Below are positions 25,601 to 32,817 of a stretch of 64,000 bases of DNA, piece after piece; positions within the stretch are counted from its first letter, which is position 1; every line of letters begins with the position of its first letter. The translations under genes and the position numbers were made by a program. This DNA is from Cyanobacteria bacterium REEB67 (GTDB lineage Bacteria; Cyanobacteriota; Vampirovibrionia; Obscuribacterales; Obscuribacteraceae), in NCBI GenBank assembly GCA_018971775.1, contig JAGXAB010000016.1, positions 1 through 64,000 on the forward strand, given 5' to 3'. The notes below the pieces were generated by a model. The model had not been told where the DNA came from. It saw only the letters and a program-made list of their open reading frames with translations, and made no database searches.

Positions 25601-27352
25601 TGCTCCGAGAGAATAGGTATTACCCGCATTGGTGACGCCGCCATTGAGGACCTGGATCGCCGTGCTGATTTGCGGTGAGGCCGCCATGATAGTGACGCTT
25701 CCGTTTCCAGCTGCCTGCGATGAGGCTGTGTTGATAGTGCCGGCGACGACCGCATTGCCACTGCTCGCCCCGCCTGCCAGGACGACATTGCCGTTGCTGA
25801 AAGTGGCACCGCTGGAGGTGCCGGCTGCTCCGCCCGTACTGATCGTCGTCTGGGGCATGTAGATTGTCCCTGACCCGCTGTTCGTGCCGGCAAATGCCAG
25901 CATCGTCACGTTACCGCCGTTAAAAGGGTTTGACGTAGTATTCGTCGGTACAGTAGTGACTGTGACGGCATTGTTGCCGAAATCGATCTTGCCGCCAGTG
26001 GTGCTACCACCGTTTATCGTCACCGTCGTAGTGGTATCCCCAGTCGATGTGCCGTTGCCGGTGGTGCCGGTTGTCGGTGTGAACTGGGCTCCGGCCGCGA
26101 GTAAAATATCGAAGGAGCTGCCCACGGAATTGGATGTGGTGAGAGTCGGTGAAGAGCCTGCAGGCACCTTGATGTCACCGGTGGCAATGATGGCGATGCC
26201 GGAAGTGTTGGATGTGATACCACCATTGATCGAAATTGAGCCGACGTTGAAGAAGGTCGGGTCGCCACTGACGGTTAGTTGACCCAATTGAAGGTTCGGG
26301 GACTTTGTATAACTGTGCAAATCTCCCGCCGTGACGTTGACGGGACCGCTGATGTTGTCGGCATTGATGTCGACCGAGCCGCAGCCGGAATAAATATTTA
26401 AGTTTCGAGCGTAAACATCGCCGCCTGTCAGTTTGAAATCATTGCTACCGGCGAAAGCGGATGTGCGGACGTTTACATCGCCGCTCGTGGCCTGGAGCGC
26501 ACCGCCTGTGTTGGTGATGGCGATATCGGCTGGATTTTGCGTGCTCAGGTTGATGTTACCGCTGGTTGATGTTATTAATCCGGCGTTGATCACTTTGCTT
26601 GCACTGATATTGATATCGTGAAGTGCGTTTATGCTAGCTGTCGTACCGCTCTGGGCTGCATTGATCAGCGCCGTGCCAGCCGAAATCGAGAGGCTGCTCT
26701 GGCTTGCAATTTGACCTGAGTTGGTCAGAGTGTCTGCCGCGGAGAGGGTGAGAGGGACCAGACTTTTTATCGACCCGGAATTGACGATATTGGCAGCGTC
26801 TATGGTGGCGGAAGCACTGCTTGGATTTTCGATGATTAATTGCCCGGCGTTGACGATATTGCCGGAGAGTACAAGACTTGTCGATTCGTCGAACGCCTTG
26901 ACCCCTTTGGGGATGTACAGTACTTCGGTAGATTGACCGAAGTACGAAGGGATGATGAAACTGCCGCCGACGATATTGCCCTTGGCGTCGAGGCGAAGAG
27001 TCTGATGACCTGTAGTCTGTACCTGATAAGCGGCCAGACTTTCTCCCTCAGTCAGGGAGCCGTTCAGGGCGATTTGTTTGTGCAGGCCCTGTTCGACGAT
27101 CGTTATCGATGTTTGGCTCAGATTTGGTGCGACATGACTCAGTCTTACCGTCGAAGACATGGGAATGGCGTGGGGCAATATCTGAGTATTGGCAAGATGG
27201 TGTTGCGCCTGAAAGGCCGCTCCGGGGTTGTGCGGTGTAGTCTGGAGTGCTGAGAGAAAGGCCTGATCGTTCGCCTGCGCGGCGCTTGGAAATAGTGCAA
27301 ATTTTGCCACAGCCAATGCCAGGGCGCGCGAGGAAAGCGTCGTGAATTTCAT
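16661..27352 (-). CDS. Giant secreted repeat adhesin (filamentous-haemagglutinin-like)
   Basis: 3563 residues from ATG 27352. Signal peptide (hydrophobic ALALAVAKFALFPSAAQA, cleavage before ND). A short N-terminal domain (about 70-160) leads into a beta-helix-like body of Gly/Asn/Ser/Thr-rich repeats: STSLVLSGNIVNAGQLIIEN-type turns first, then GGNGG-rich modules (about 1120-2100), then LTNLSTISNSGINFSGR-type strands to about 3350. Two similar inserted domains sit at about 1385-1455 and 1805-1870. The last 200 residues differ: a Lys/Ser-rich linker, a small beta domain resembling FecR (about 3390-3464) and a Leu/Arg-rich tail. No autotransporter barrel, LPXTG or RTX repeat is seen, and no TpsB partner is in the window, so the export route is open. 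Likely role: surface attachment or biofilm matrix. It is preceded by a secreted protein gene 62 bp upstream. Confidence 0.85.
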   Translation of the reverse strand: MKFTTLSSRALALAVAKFALFPSAAQANDQAFLSALQTTPHNPGAAFQAQHHLANTQILPHAIPMSSTVRLSHVAPNLSQTSITIVEQGLHKQIALNGSLTEGESLAAYQVQTTGHQTLRLDAKGNIVGGSFIIPSYFGQSTEVLYIPKGVKAFDESTSLVLSGNIVNAGQLIIENPSSASATIDAANIVNSGSIKSLVPLTLSAADTLTNSGQIASQSSLSISAGTALINAAQSGTTASINALHDINISASKVINAGLITSTSGNINLSTQNPADIAITNTGGALQATSGDVNVRTSAFAGSNDFKLTGGDVYARNLNIYSGCGSVDINADNISGPVNVTAGDLHSYTKSPNLQLGQLTVSGDPTFFNVGSISINGGITSNTSGIAIIATGDIKVPAGSSPTLTTSNSVGSSFDILLAAGAQFTPTTGTTGNGTSTGDTTTTVTINGGSTTGGKIDFGNNAVTVTTVPTNTTSNPFNGGNVTMLAFAGTNSGSGTIYMPQTTISTGGAAGTSSGATFSNGNVVLAGGASSGNAVVAGTINTASSQAAGNGSVTIMAASPQISTAIQVLNGGVTNAGNTYSLGAIQPANIVLNGNINTSASPVTVAAGGTVQIGGLISTGGSVAGFAGGNVAIFAGNNLIDSNQSNTPGINTSPAGVISGGGAGIYGGDVILVAGAALSYSQTPALSLSVAGSPEGINVPLVVSGPSSSGGNISFNALNFIDTTGSAPLVTSLASSGGNVTIVALGASSGSGTTGVVNLASSANIKTGGNYTSNAFATDGNVSIFAGAPTGNAISVGAIKTAGTVFTGSTNTASAGGGNITIATSQAISSLPFSYEFAQQTSGGTSITQSGAFSAGTLLPTSAVVGSLKAAGGAYAIGNLPLTTTISVTSGGNLTLGSVSNQANTIYATALGAVVVDLPSSYINLSAGGTMNLSGGSTISSQPGSVISTGIDGGTIALTAKQFNITPGIGGSAVAIQASGTNGYNAGDFSGGNAGSISITTTGTGLGASVNIGDPLATGQGNFTIAATSDTGSGNGGTLLVKSGGNIYVSPAALNLAPQAGSNNLPQLEGAPNPITSSGTGANITLIAANKDPGGSQSGSVYISATLNASGAASQYTGASGNPGGNGGIISITTNSATAFNIGEASSSAPNGVAGRLVANGNVADPGTPNSVGAFGSGGSITVVNLGGAITVGSKDGINANLQVQAANGDANYPGANGGHLVLQANGAVLSLGSIDASAGQAGQAQPPGNGGYVEIDTNSKAVFEVGSPVTAQTNGVIGTITAYGYVPSAALPTAAPANQIANNIGSGGTIVLGNTGIGGIRIDSSGGTANVAVNAFAANAQFHSSGGDGGTIRLYAPAGNVVVNAPLDVSGGAQNIFTQSLNGAISPGAQSFSVTDASGYFLGQNVWLTGTKTGVSIQENLTVTAVNLATNTVTVSPVANTYDGATATLQAYYNGGNGGTIEITANGGSSPFTVNASSTANGVSGTLKANGYSAGTVSVTNLGAGGISIAAAGISASTDPVANVPNNLVNFGGTGGNISLRATAGPVSIAGSLDVRGMSGSGVGANGANYAGSGGNILITLNSGSSKPFVIGAGANVPANGVQTALIADGGQGNAGNGNAGSITVVNTGTGGMTVMPGSISLLTYNNGLNASTPNLPGNGGTLALESPKGPVTINTNLSVNASAPSATFSQGLAGTITIVANNGATPLALTNGELSATGWNGGNITVVNNGAGGITVATGAINVTAQAFNPSDTQFRVNGGPGGNISLQAPNGPVTITGQLAANGGAGSTTIDSANGGNATTASGNPVTITGLSNFAGSFASNELVLISGTVGGVPMQEYQNVSSTDNSSQITVFHLANSYDANSITGAGGYFGGNGGQISIITKTSVNNPFQINSSSQLSAVAGGIAGNGGTISIVNTGSGGISINNQIANLTVAPAAGSAIAAGGNGGTLTLKATGSSGTILISGGGLNVDGGTEYTNSNTDNIAGQGGVIAITVNSNSIANAFNIGAAATNGVTGTLSAVGSNGGAVGVVNLGTGGIVFNPTNIVVTALGSSNTYSAGNGGNIDLASTAKGAVISTSTAGTLAADSAASTNVTGNGGSIVINAQTLNTSSGALTLSAQGLSTGGAAGLISLTQANSAAAPLTIGGSGITIAMTSATADGNISIASAAGIILAGPLSTSGVSGGTIALSTSGQGTISGGGTITTGALTLSGGRGALGTSQAPLSTVVGALTFTMTGGSLYIANASGNPLTLNASSNLDSSTPGTVSVTSTSDINVVGAVVSNGAVLLSTGGNIVLGANIIGRGGITLDASQGGSNTAGAIMPDAMALSTPYLMAETGGVTLNTGSGGIQNINTSTNTLTLNVLGDGTTAVTVNNAGNVQLSLGTSASLASIAFTNSLGSIATTGAINASTISLTNSTSSGRDSYSITLGGAVGSATTTSVTIQAAGDIVQSAPANVVTAAAIVLSSQTGNIGTLAPVAPGTTVPPASTYTPFMIDLGSAGGTLAVNVFANNGYITLNTPSAGLVNIANTGSGPVALAGILSAGDFKLASASDINVISGAAVQSLFGGVTLHNQSTSSGNIDIAGNITGSGGPVIVQNDNTAGTITVENNVAINGSGRVWDYQGTAPGLQYTTGVALISGPMPTSVAQGTIPAQVAVNIDGTATTILPTTGTTAYFGSSLVSTGTTVNLNNPENSAYATTVVFNGATASTISLGSNTTINSNGTVQAISNLDLSQASVKTALTNLSTISNSGINFSGRTLTIANTVSLENLSAFNIVSGYTVNLKNFQAVNPIAVNIAGTSKALIAGTLQFSAAPPAVLSQGGLYVSAINGKNDSVLSISGKLTSDGSLSINTDGKLQISGTVSAAKNGTLSLASGAANTGTSKTAAGTISLTGKLSAGTAGDTGTIVIDSTGSILQSAGSLSASNVNIQSGGKSFSTAPGQISLKSINATVLSIVDATAAPTLANASSILIKEAAAANFGTLTFNVLSSPLYVSPSSALNISGQSAGTVEVASRNAINVVGPVTADSLNLSTTGALTDNGGAITISNPGGNLNLTAGPITFNNVTISPLAGAVTIASSGAISLPDTSISLGTTGPNYFSGILAPTDISTSGSLSLTSRSGDITIDSGSQLQTVGGDLTMTASKGNLVLDGQFTAAGGNIKMLASAGVYGTSPTFTADAVGTMATDARGGGIEIGSGLTSSTQLAGAFNLTPGTVLALPTFPQPDGSSQPLGRQTMINNLVGFTAASGAIVQNSSAAGLVDLSTSAGSSPSVTSIPPTIGQSAAQLNLFGGAMVFDALGSSGVRFNGSTFNTNSFTLVSYETATPLVGAAVEIDDDFNGAQVALAHLFSDTGSRLLTSKGFENLESEAKSKQHSKTASAAKPANTPVTMRWHGGNQVVHALHDMNILTSLAKLEVKRGATFILGYDGHDLRLTACSSPGDVRLASLEGTKSVSLMIGQEVTVSPRSLQVDDMMLDDGIGRRNFKRSAFGNGVSMASCEVSMLALMSRSVLMKPIRQQQSDVHKRLAYQMIKLTAILENLTRSHGRYQLRKSVPVLTANASI
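21050..23990 (-). repeat. Tandem protein modules of roughly 100-150 residues in the giant adhesin
   Basis: Each module runs: GGNGG-x-I-x-I strand, F-x-I-G or F-x-V, N-G-V-x-G-x-L-x-A-x-G, then V-V-N-x-G-x-G-G-I, then GGNGG-x-I-x-L with G-P-V-x-I-x-G-x-L-x-V. At least six copies can be followed between about residues 1120 and 2100. Boundaries are approximate. The bottom strand shows the same periodicity as CCGCCGTTGCC-type blocks. Confidence 0.7.
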
Positions 27353-27414
27353 TTTTTAAGTCCCGGATTGAGGAATGTTCTTTGGAGCTGAAATCGATCA
27401 GGTGAAATTGAGGA

Positions 27415-28509
27415 TCAGGGACACACCGCCGGCGGTGACAGTGGCCCAACGTAGGTTACCTGGATAGTGCCGCCAAATTTTTGGAGCTGTCCCTGCACCG
27501 CACTGCGGTTTAGTTGGCAACCATTCTGGCCCGGGTTTGGTGCGGGTAGCAGATTTTTTGCACCACAGAACTGACTGGCATAGTTTTGCGTGGCCGGAGC
27601 TATTTTTGTGCCGCAGGCTGGGGCCGGATCCGGGAAAGCATTGCAGATTGAGCAGCCGTAGGGGAAGACGCCGGGTCGCGCCAACCCAGTCTTGGGATCG
27701 ACGCAATTGTCATCGCATCCTTTTGTCGTATCGCCGTTGATGATCTTTACCCAGGAATTCTGGAAGTTTGCCGTCGTTCTATAGGTGAGCGTACCGCCCG
27801 CTGCCGGGCCTGAGTTGTATGTCCAGTACGGGCCGCCGACCGGGGGAGTGATTTGCATTTTCATCTTGGAGTTAGCCCCACCCAAACATGTGATGTCTAC
27901 CGATTCGGGAGCCGGAGTGTATGTTGTCGTGCCGGCGTTTGTAATTAGACCGGTCAGATTGACACTGCCTTCAAATCCGTTGACGCCATTTGGTGGGAAG
28001 GCAATGGCCGGATGTGATGGATAGGCTGAAATATCTTGATTGAATTGCGGGCCGGGAGTGGTATTTGGAAATGGCATCGCGACTAGTGGGCATGCTGCCG
28101 ACTGTCCCTGAAAACCGATGTTGAATCCTTGTATACAGTACGATTGCAACTTGGTATTGGGATTAACCGATACACTGTAAACCTGAGCGGAATGTCCTCG
28201 TTTAAGTGTGAACCAACCAGTCGATGGGTTAGTGAATAAGGTCAGTGCTTGCGGCGTCGAATTTGCCGTCAAATCGACGTAACGCATGTATCTGATATCT
28301 GATGGACAGCCGTCTTGAGCCGGTGCGTTGCCGCCATGCACCTTGCCCTGGATCACGACGAGTACCACGGCATCGGCTGGTGATGCATTGTATAAAACAA
28401 TTTTTGTCGCCCAGTTCGGACCGACCAGAGCAGCGGCTTGCGCCACCGGAGAGAACAGAAAACCGATCGCAATCAAGACTGTGATCAGAGCAAGCAACCG
28501 TTGTTTCAT
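27415..28509 (-). CDS. Secreted Cys-rich protein of unknown function upstream of the adhesin
   Basis: 364 residues from ATG 28509; the frame is open to 28629 but the signal peptide MKQRLLALITVLIAIGFLF (cleavage near AQAAA) fixes the start. Mature protein with about ten Cys, several paired closely (CSICNAFPDPAPACG, CDDNC, FCGAKN), as in disulfide-stabilised exported proteins. The blocks GWFTLKRGHSAQVYSVSV and ESVDITCLGGANSKMKMQIT recall thaumatin-like proteins, but the match is weak. It lies 62 bp before the giant adhesin on the same strand and could be exported with it or bind it. Divergent from the TPR gene at 28726. Confidence 0.65.
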   Translation of the reverse strand: MKQRLLALITVLIAIGFLFSPVAQAAALVGPNWATKIVLYNASPADAVVLVVIQGKVHGGNAPAQDGCPSDIRYMRYVDLTANSTPQALTLFTNPSTGWFTLKRGHSAQVYSVSVNPNTKLQSYCIQGFNIGFQGQSAACPLVAMPFPNTTPGPQFNQDISAYPSHPAIAFPPNGVNGFEGSVNLTGLITNAGTTTYTPAPESVDITCLGGANSKMKMQITPPVGGPYWTYNSGPAAGGTLTYRTTANFQNSWVKIINGDTTKGCDDNCVDPKTGLARPGVFPYGCSICNAFPDPAPACGTKIAPATQNYASQFCGAKNLLPAPNPGQNGCQLNRSAVQGQLQKFGGTIQVTYVGPLSPPAVCP

Positions 28510-28725
28510 TGTCAAGGTTCTCGGCGAAGGTGAATTATATGAAACAACTATAACATGCAAAACCGGCATAAAATGGTCTAGATTTGGTCGATTGAAATCC
28601 TCAAACGATTGAATGGTCACTATCCACACTGCTCAAATTAATGATCAGTCTCAGCTATTGCCGGTAAAATCCGACACTCGTGTATTGCGCCTTGCGTCTG
28701 GTTTTGAAAAAATGGAGATGGTTTC

Positions 28726-30243
28726 GTGAAATCTATTCCGCGGTCACTCTGTCTTACATTGCTTCTGGCTATTGGACTGCTGAGCACCGCTTCTGGTGCT
28801 AATGTTTTGGCCTTGGATAGTGCCAATAGCAATGCCATAACAGAAGAGGCGGTGGTTCTTTTCAAGCAGGGCAGACTGGCGGAGGCTCAAGAAATAGAAG
28901 ATGCCGCGATCAAGCGAAACCCTTCCGATTGGCTTTCCCATGCGACAAAGTCCTATTTTTTTTGGCATGAGGGAAATGTCCCTGATGCTATCGCCGAAGG
29001 TCAGAAGGCGGTGCGATTCGGTCCGGAAAATGCCGTAGCACTTACGAATCTCGGTCACATCTATCAGCAATTGGGCGGCTATCGCGATGCCATACCGCTT
29101 TATGATAACGCTTGCAGGTCCGCACCTGATGACTGGGTGTCGCGTATATCTCTTGCCCAGGCTTACGTTGGTGCCGATCGACCGGAAGAGGCGCTGAATG
29201 TTTTGCAGACCATGGCCGCAAAAAATAGCAATGATTTCGCCTGGAATTATCAACTTGGAATTTCCTACCTGACACTTGAAAAACCGGCATTGGCTATGTC
29301 AATACTGGACAAAGCCGTCGAAGCAGCCGCAAGTCCGGAGCAGAAAATTGCCGCTGAAACCGATCTTCTGGTGGCACTGATTCAAGCCAATGAGTTAAGG
29401 CGCGCCGCTGCACTGGAGCCTACAGTGCTGGCGGTGACAAACAGAGCAGAACCTTTTGTCCGCGCTGCTGCGGCACTTTTGTCTGCATCTTCACCTGAGG
29501 CGGGAAACAAACTGCTGCAGTCCGCGCTAAGCAATCTAAATGGTGCCGGCGCAAGTGAAGCATTCTTTCGCCTCGGGCGCGTTTTTGAATCTAAGGCATG
29601 GGGCAAAGGCAAAGACAACAATTTTTCCGCTGCCTGGTTGGAGCTTTCGCGTCGCGCCTATACTCAGGCTGCGGATCTTGATCCCGGCGCTGCTAAAAAT
29701 CATCTTGGGCTGGCATCTGTCCTCGAACGCCAGGCTAACCAGACTGCAATGGTCAAGGAGCTTGGGCAGGCCACAATGTTTGTTGCATCTGATTCTCTAG
29801 CGCCTTTCCTTGCAGCTCATCAAAAAAATGGTGTGGATTTGATCGCGGTCAACTTTCAAATACCAACTCTCAGTTGTAACTGTCATGCTGGCAAAATCGA
29901 AAATTCACTGCGATCGATGAGTGGCATTTCGCTTATTGCCCTGTCGCATTTGAAGCCCTATTCTGGAGTAATGCTTGCCGATCCGTCAGCGGTAAAAATT
30001 GATTCTTCTCTTTCCCAATGCCTGGAGAAAGTCTTTGAGCTGACTCCTGTTCTAAAAGAAGTGACGCCGCCGATAACCTTCAGCTTGATCTCCCAGGAGC
30101 CCATCAAATCAGTCAGCGATGCTGTTTCAATCTACCAGCGAGTTATATGCGGTGACGTGCTCGATTTTCCGCGTCGATTTGATCCGATCCAGCTATCTTT
30201 GCCTCAACCACAGGTGGCAGAACGTAACCACTCCGGCTTGTAG
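28726..30243 (+). CDS. Secreted TPR protein with C-terminal HMA-like CxCH domain
   Basis: 505 residues. Start GTG 28726 with GGAG 8 nt upstream. Signal peptide LCLTLLLAIGLLSTASGA. Residues about 35-350 are tetratricopeptide repeats (AVVLFKQGRLAEAQEIEDAA; ALTNLGHIYQQLGGYRDAIP; ISLAQAYVGADRPEEALNVL). At about 378-435 the sequence LSCNCHAGKIENSLRSMSGI followed by a beta hairpin and a helix has the outline of a heavy-metal-associated domain, with Cys384, Cys386 and His387 at the usual metal-loop position. The combination with TPRs is not one I know. A periplasmic metal-handling scaffold is inferred. Divergent from the secreted Cys-rich protein. Confidence 0.72.
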   Translation: MKSIPRSLCLTLLLAIGLLSTASGANVLALDSANSNAITEEAVVLFKQGRLAEAQEIEDAAIKRNPSDWLSHATKSYFFWHEGNVPDAIAEGQKAVRFGPENAVALTNLGHIYQQLGGYRDAIPLYDNACRSAPDDWVSRISLAQAYVGADRPEEALNVLQTMAAKNSNDFAWNYQLGISYLTLEKPALAMSILDKAVEAAASPEQKIAAETDLLVALIQANELRRAAALEPTVLAVTNRAEPFVRAAAALLSASSPEAGNKLLQSALSNLNGAGASEAFFRLGRVFESKAWGKGKDNNFSAAWLELSRRAYTQAADLDPGAAKNHLGLASVLERQANQTAMVKELGQATMFVASDSLAPFLAAHQKNGVDLIAVNFQIPTLSCNCHAGKIENSLRSMSGISLIALSHLKPYSGVMLADPSAVKIDSSLSQCLEKVFELTPVLKEVTPPITFSLISQEPIKSVSDAVSIYQRVICGDVLDFPRRFDPIQLSLPQPQVAERNHSGL

Positions 30244-30404
30244 TGAAATCTAACTGCCTCGCCGATCCTGTCATCCTTTTGTCTATTAAAATCGGCTATT
30301 TGGGGGATGTCGCTAAGCGCCGACCCTGGATAAGATGGTAGAGGCGTAAACCGTAGCGCGCACCCAGAGCGTGATGGTGTGATGATGGTGGTGGATAATT
30401 TTTC

Positions 30405-31919
30405 ATGATGGTAAACATTGTGCAGGCAGATGATTTGACGTCCTTTGCTGACCATCTCACGGACATAGTCTGGAAGGTCGGTCGGGACTCTTCGATGGTC
30501 TTTGCTAACAAGCACTGGTTGCGTTTTGCCGGCCTGGGCAGCCCTGCGATCCCGTGTCAATTTCCGCCCAGGGAGTTTATTCACAGTGACGACCATCAGA
30601 AACTCGACTCGCTCTGGCAAACAGCCCAGAACAATCGTACTGAATTTTCTGTGGAAGTCCGATTACTCTGTGCCAGAAGCGAGACCTATTTCTGGCACTT
30701 GATGCGTGTTTGGCCCGTATTGAAAGCTCGTTGCCTGTCGGCATCGGATAACCACGACAATGTCAGAAGGCAACACAGTCGAGTGCGTAGCGAGAGAGCA
30801 GCTGTCTCGTACTGGTTGGTGATGTGTACAGATGTCCATGCACTGAAATCAACGCAAAACATGTTTCAGCTGGTTATGGATAATATTCCGATCTCTATTT
30901 TTTGGAAAGATCGCAACTCTGTCTACCTTGGCTGCAATCAGTCGTTTGCCGCCGATGTCGGCAAACAGCATACTGAGGATTTGGTCGGTCTCACTGATTT
31001 TGACAATCCTTCAACTCGCGAAGAATCAGAGTTTTTCGTCAAATGCGATAAACGGGTGATGGACTCCGGCAAGCCCGAATATCACATCATTGAAACGCAG
31101 GTGCGTCCTGATGGGGTGCAGTACTGGCTGGATACGAACAAAATACCGCTTCATGATGCAGGGGGGGCGGTCATAGGCGTCCTCGGTATGTACGAGGACA
31201 TTACGAAGCGGGTATTGATCGAGCAGCAGCGCGAGGATTTTGTGGCCACGCTCACTCATGATTTGAAAAATCCACTACTTGGGACCAATCGTGTGCTGGA
31301 CCTCTTTGCCGCCGGCAAGCTTGGTGCTCTGGATGAAAGTCAGAAGCAAATTGTGGGACAGCTCAAAGATAGTAATACGGCATTAATAAGTCTGATCCAA
31401 AATCTGCTCGACGTTTACAAATACGATAATCTGGCTCGACTAGCCGACTACGAAGAGGTGAGCCTAAAGGCTTTCTTGCTTAATATCATGGATAAATATC
31501 AGGTCGTAGCCGGTCAGCGCCAGATTAGTTTGAGTCTGCATCTTTCGGATGAGGCGCATAAAGGCATGATTAGTGTTCATGCTATGGGACGGGTGATGCA
31601 AAACCTGCTCGATAACGCTCTCAAATTCGCACCGCAAAGAGGATATGTGTCAATCAATGTCAATAAATTTGACCAGTCCTTTTCGATTGAGGTTAGAGAT
31701 GATGGCCCCGGTATCGATCTCGAGGATCAAAAGCAATTATTCAATCGATTCTGGCAGGGAGCTCCCGGTAAGAAGTTTGCACATGGTACCGGGCTTGGTC
31801 TTTACTTGTGCAAGCAGATCATCGAGGCGCACAAAGGCAAGATTGTCTGTCGCAGTACTCCCGGTAAAGGCGCTTCATTTACCGTTACTTTGCCCGTCAA
31901 TGTTATTGCCACCATGTAG
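30405..31919 (+). CDS. Soluble sensor histidine kinase with two PAS domains
   Basis: 504 residues, no membrane segment. First PAS about 8-135 (DIVWKVGRDSSMVFANKHWL), second about 150-275 (IPISIFWKDRNSVYLGCNQS, ending GVLGMYEDITKRVLIEQQR). HisKA with LTHDLKNPLLGTNRVLDLF, phospho-acceptor His285; HATPase_c with NLLDNALKFAP, DDGPGI and GTGLGLYLCKQIIEAHKG. Ends 9 bp before a NarL-type regulator that is frameshifted and truncated, so the kinase has lost its genetic partner here and must signal to another regulator or none. Start at ATG 30405 (ATG 30408 also possible). Confidence 0.92.
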   Translation: MMVNIVQADDLTSFADHLTDIVWKVGRDSSMVFANKHWLRFAGLGSPAIPCQFPPREFIHSDDHQKLDSLWQTAQNNRTEFSVEVRLLCARSETYFWHLMRVWPVLKARCLSASDNHDNVRRQHSRVRSERAAVSYWLVMCTDVHALKSTQNMFQLVMDNIPISIFWKDRNSVYLGCNQSFAADVGKQHTEDLVGLTDFDNPSTREESEFFVKCDKRVMDSGKPEYHIIETQVRPDGVQYWLDTNKIPLHDAGGAVIGVLGMYEDITKRVLIEQQREDFVATLTHDLKNPLLGTNRVLDLFAAGKLGALDESQKQIVGQLKDSNTALISLIQNLLDVYKYDNLARLADYEEVSLKAFLLNIMDKYQVVAGQRQISLSLHLSDEAHKGMISVHAMGRVMQNLLDNALKFAPQRGYVSINVNKFDQSFSIEVRDDGPGIDLEDQKQLFNRFWQGAPGKKFAHGTGLGLYLCKQIIEAHKGKIVCRSTPGKGASFTVTLPVNVIATM

Positions 31920-31928
31920 TGCCAGTAA

Positions 31929-32080
31929 ATGACTATTCGCATCCTGATCGTAGAAGATCATCCTGTGAACGGCCTGGACTGCGCATCGTGCTCGAAGAGC
32001 AGGAAGACATGAACGTTGTCGGCGAGGCCGGTGACGGAGTCGACGCGCTTCGTAAAGTGGTGGCACTGAAGCGGTGTTGA
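31929..32080 (+). pseudogene. Frameshifted, truncated NarL/FixJ-type response regulator
   Basis: From ATG 31929 the frame reads TIRILIVEDHPVNGL and then runs into a stop after 27 codons. In another frame the DNA continues LRIVLEEQEDMNVVGEAGDG, then VDALRKVVALK, exactly what follows in a NarL-type receiver, and stops at 32080. The phospho-acceptor Asp, the rest of the receiver and the whole LuxR-type DNA-binding domain are absent. It lies 9 bp after the kinase gene as a cognate regulator would. Both a small deletion near 31960-31985 and a 3' deletion are needed to explain it. Confidence 0.8.
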
Positions 32081-32114
32081 CGGTATAAATTGTAGGTTTG
32101 AAATTTCATGACTC

Positions 32115-32579
32115 TTAATTGGTCGGCATTACTTCTTTTTCGACCAGGCGATCGTTGTCATTGTCTTGTTTATTCTTACTGTCGACTTTGACATCGAGTG
32201 CATGGTCGCGGCCTGCCGCCGAGATTGCCCACAACCCGTAGAAGGGGATAACCATGCCGCGCTCGACAATAATTGTGCCTGCCTGACCGTTCGTTCTGGC
32301 GCGGTAAAGAGTTCTCTTGCCGATAGACATTTCTTCCAGAGCCGGATGTACAGTTGCGCCCTGATAATTTAGGTGAGCGTCGACCTTGAACTCGACGATT
32401 TCACCAGGGAAAAGGTGCAGTCCGTTTTTAGCGATCTCTTTATAGTTGTTGGCGTCGACGGTCAAGTCCACGTGTGTGGTTTTGTTGTCCGGTTGATTGT
32501 TTGCTTGTGCATAGGCTGCAGAACCAGCAACGAAGCCCATTAATGTAGCCATTGTAACAATTGCGTTCTGTCTGTTCAT
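32115..32579 (-). CDS. Small secreted protein, unknown function
   Basis: 154 residues. ATG 32579 preceded by AGAGGA. Signal peptide with core AIVTMATLMGFVAGSAAYA and cleavage before QANN. The mature part is about 125 residues, beta-rich (THVDLTVDANNYKEIAKNGL, IVERGMVIPFYGLWAISAAG) with a charged Asp/Asn/Lys tail. I recognise no family. It is divergent from the MmyB-type regulator gene (238-bp gap), so that regulator may control it. Confidence 0.7.
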   Translation of the reverse strand: MNRQNAIVTMATLMGFVAGSAAYAQANNQPDNKTTHVDLTVDANNYKEIAKNGLHLFPGEIVEFKVDAHLNYQGATVHPALEEMSIGKRTLYRARTNGQAGTIIVERGMVIPFYGLWAISAAGRDHALDVKVDSKNKQDNDNDRLVEKEVMPTN

Positions 32580-32817
32580 CTGATTCCTCTAACCCCCAAA
32601 ATCCGCGATGGGGACCAATTTTTTCGTCTCTGTCTGTTTCTTACAGTGTCCTAAATCGGTCTTCCTGGATGGCCAACTGGCCTCGATTTTAGATTAGCGC
32701 GAATCACCGCCGATGAGAATGGTAGAACTTATACCACTCAGAAAGGCAACATTGCGATCAAAGAGCGCCCCAAAAAGACATAATAAGAGAATAGGTATTA
32801 CGCTCGGGATCAAATAG

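Noticed and set aside
20000..26500. Regular CCGCC/GTTGCC spacing suggesting a CRISPR-like array
   Set aside because: The spacing is irregular, in frame with protein repeats, and no conserved direct repeat with unique spacers or cas gene is present.
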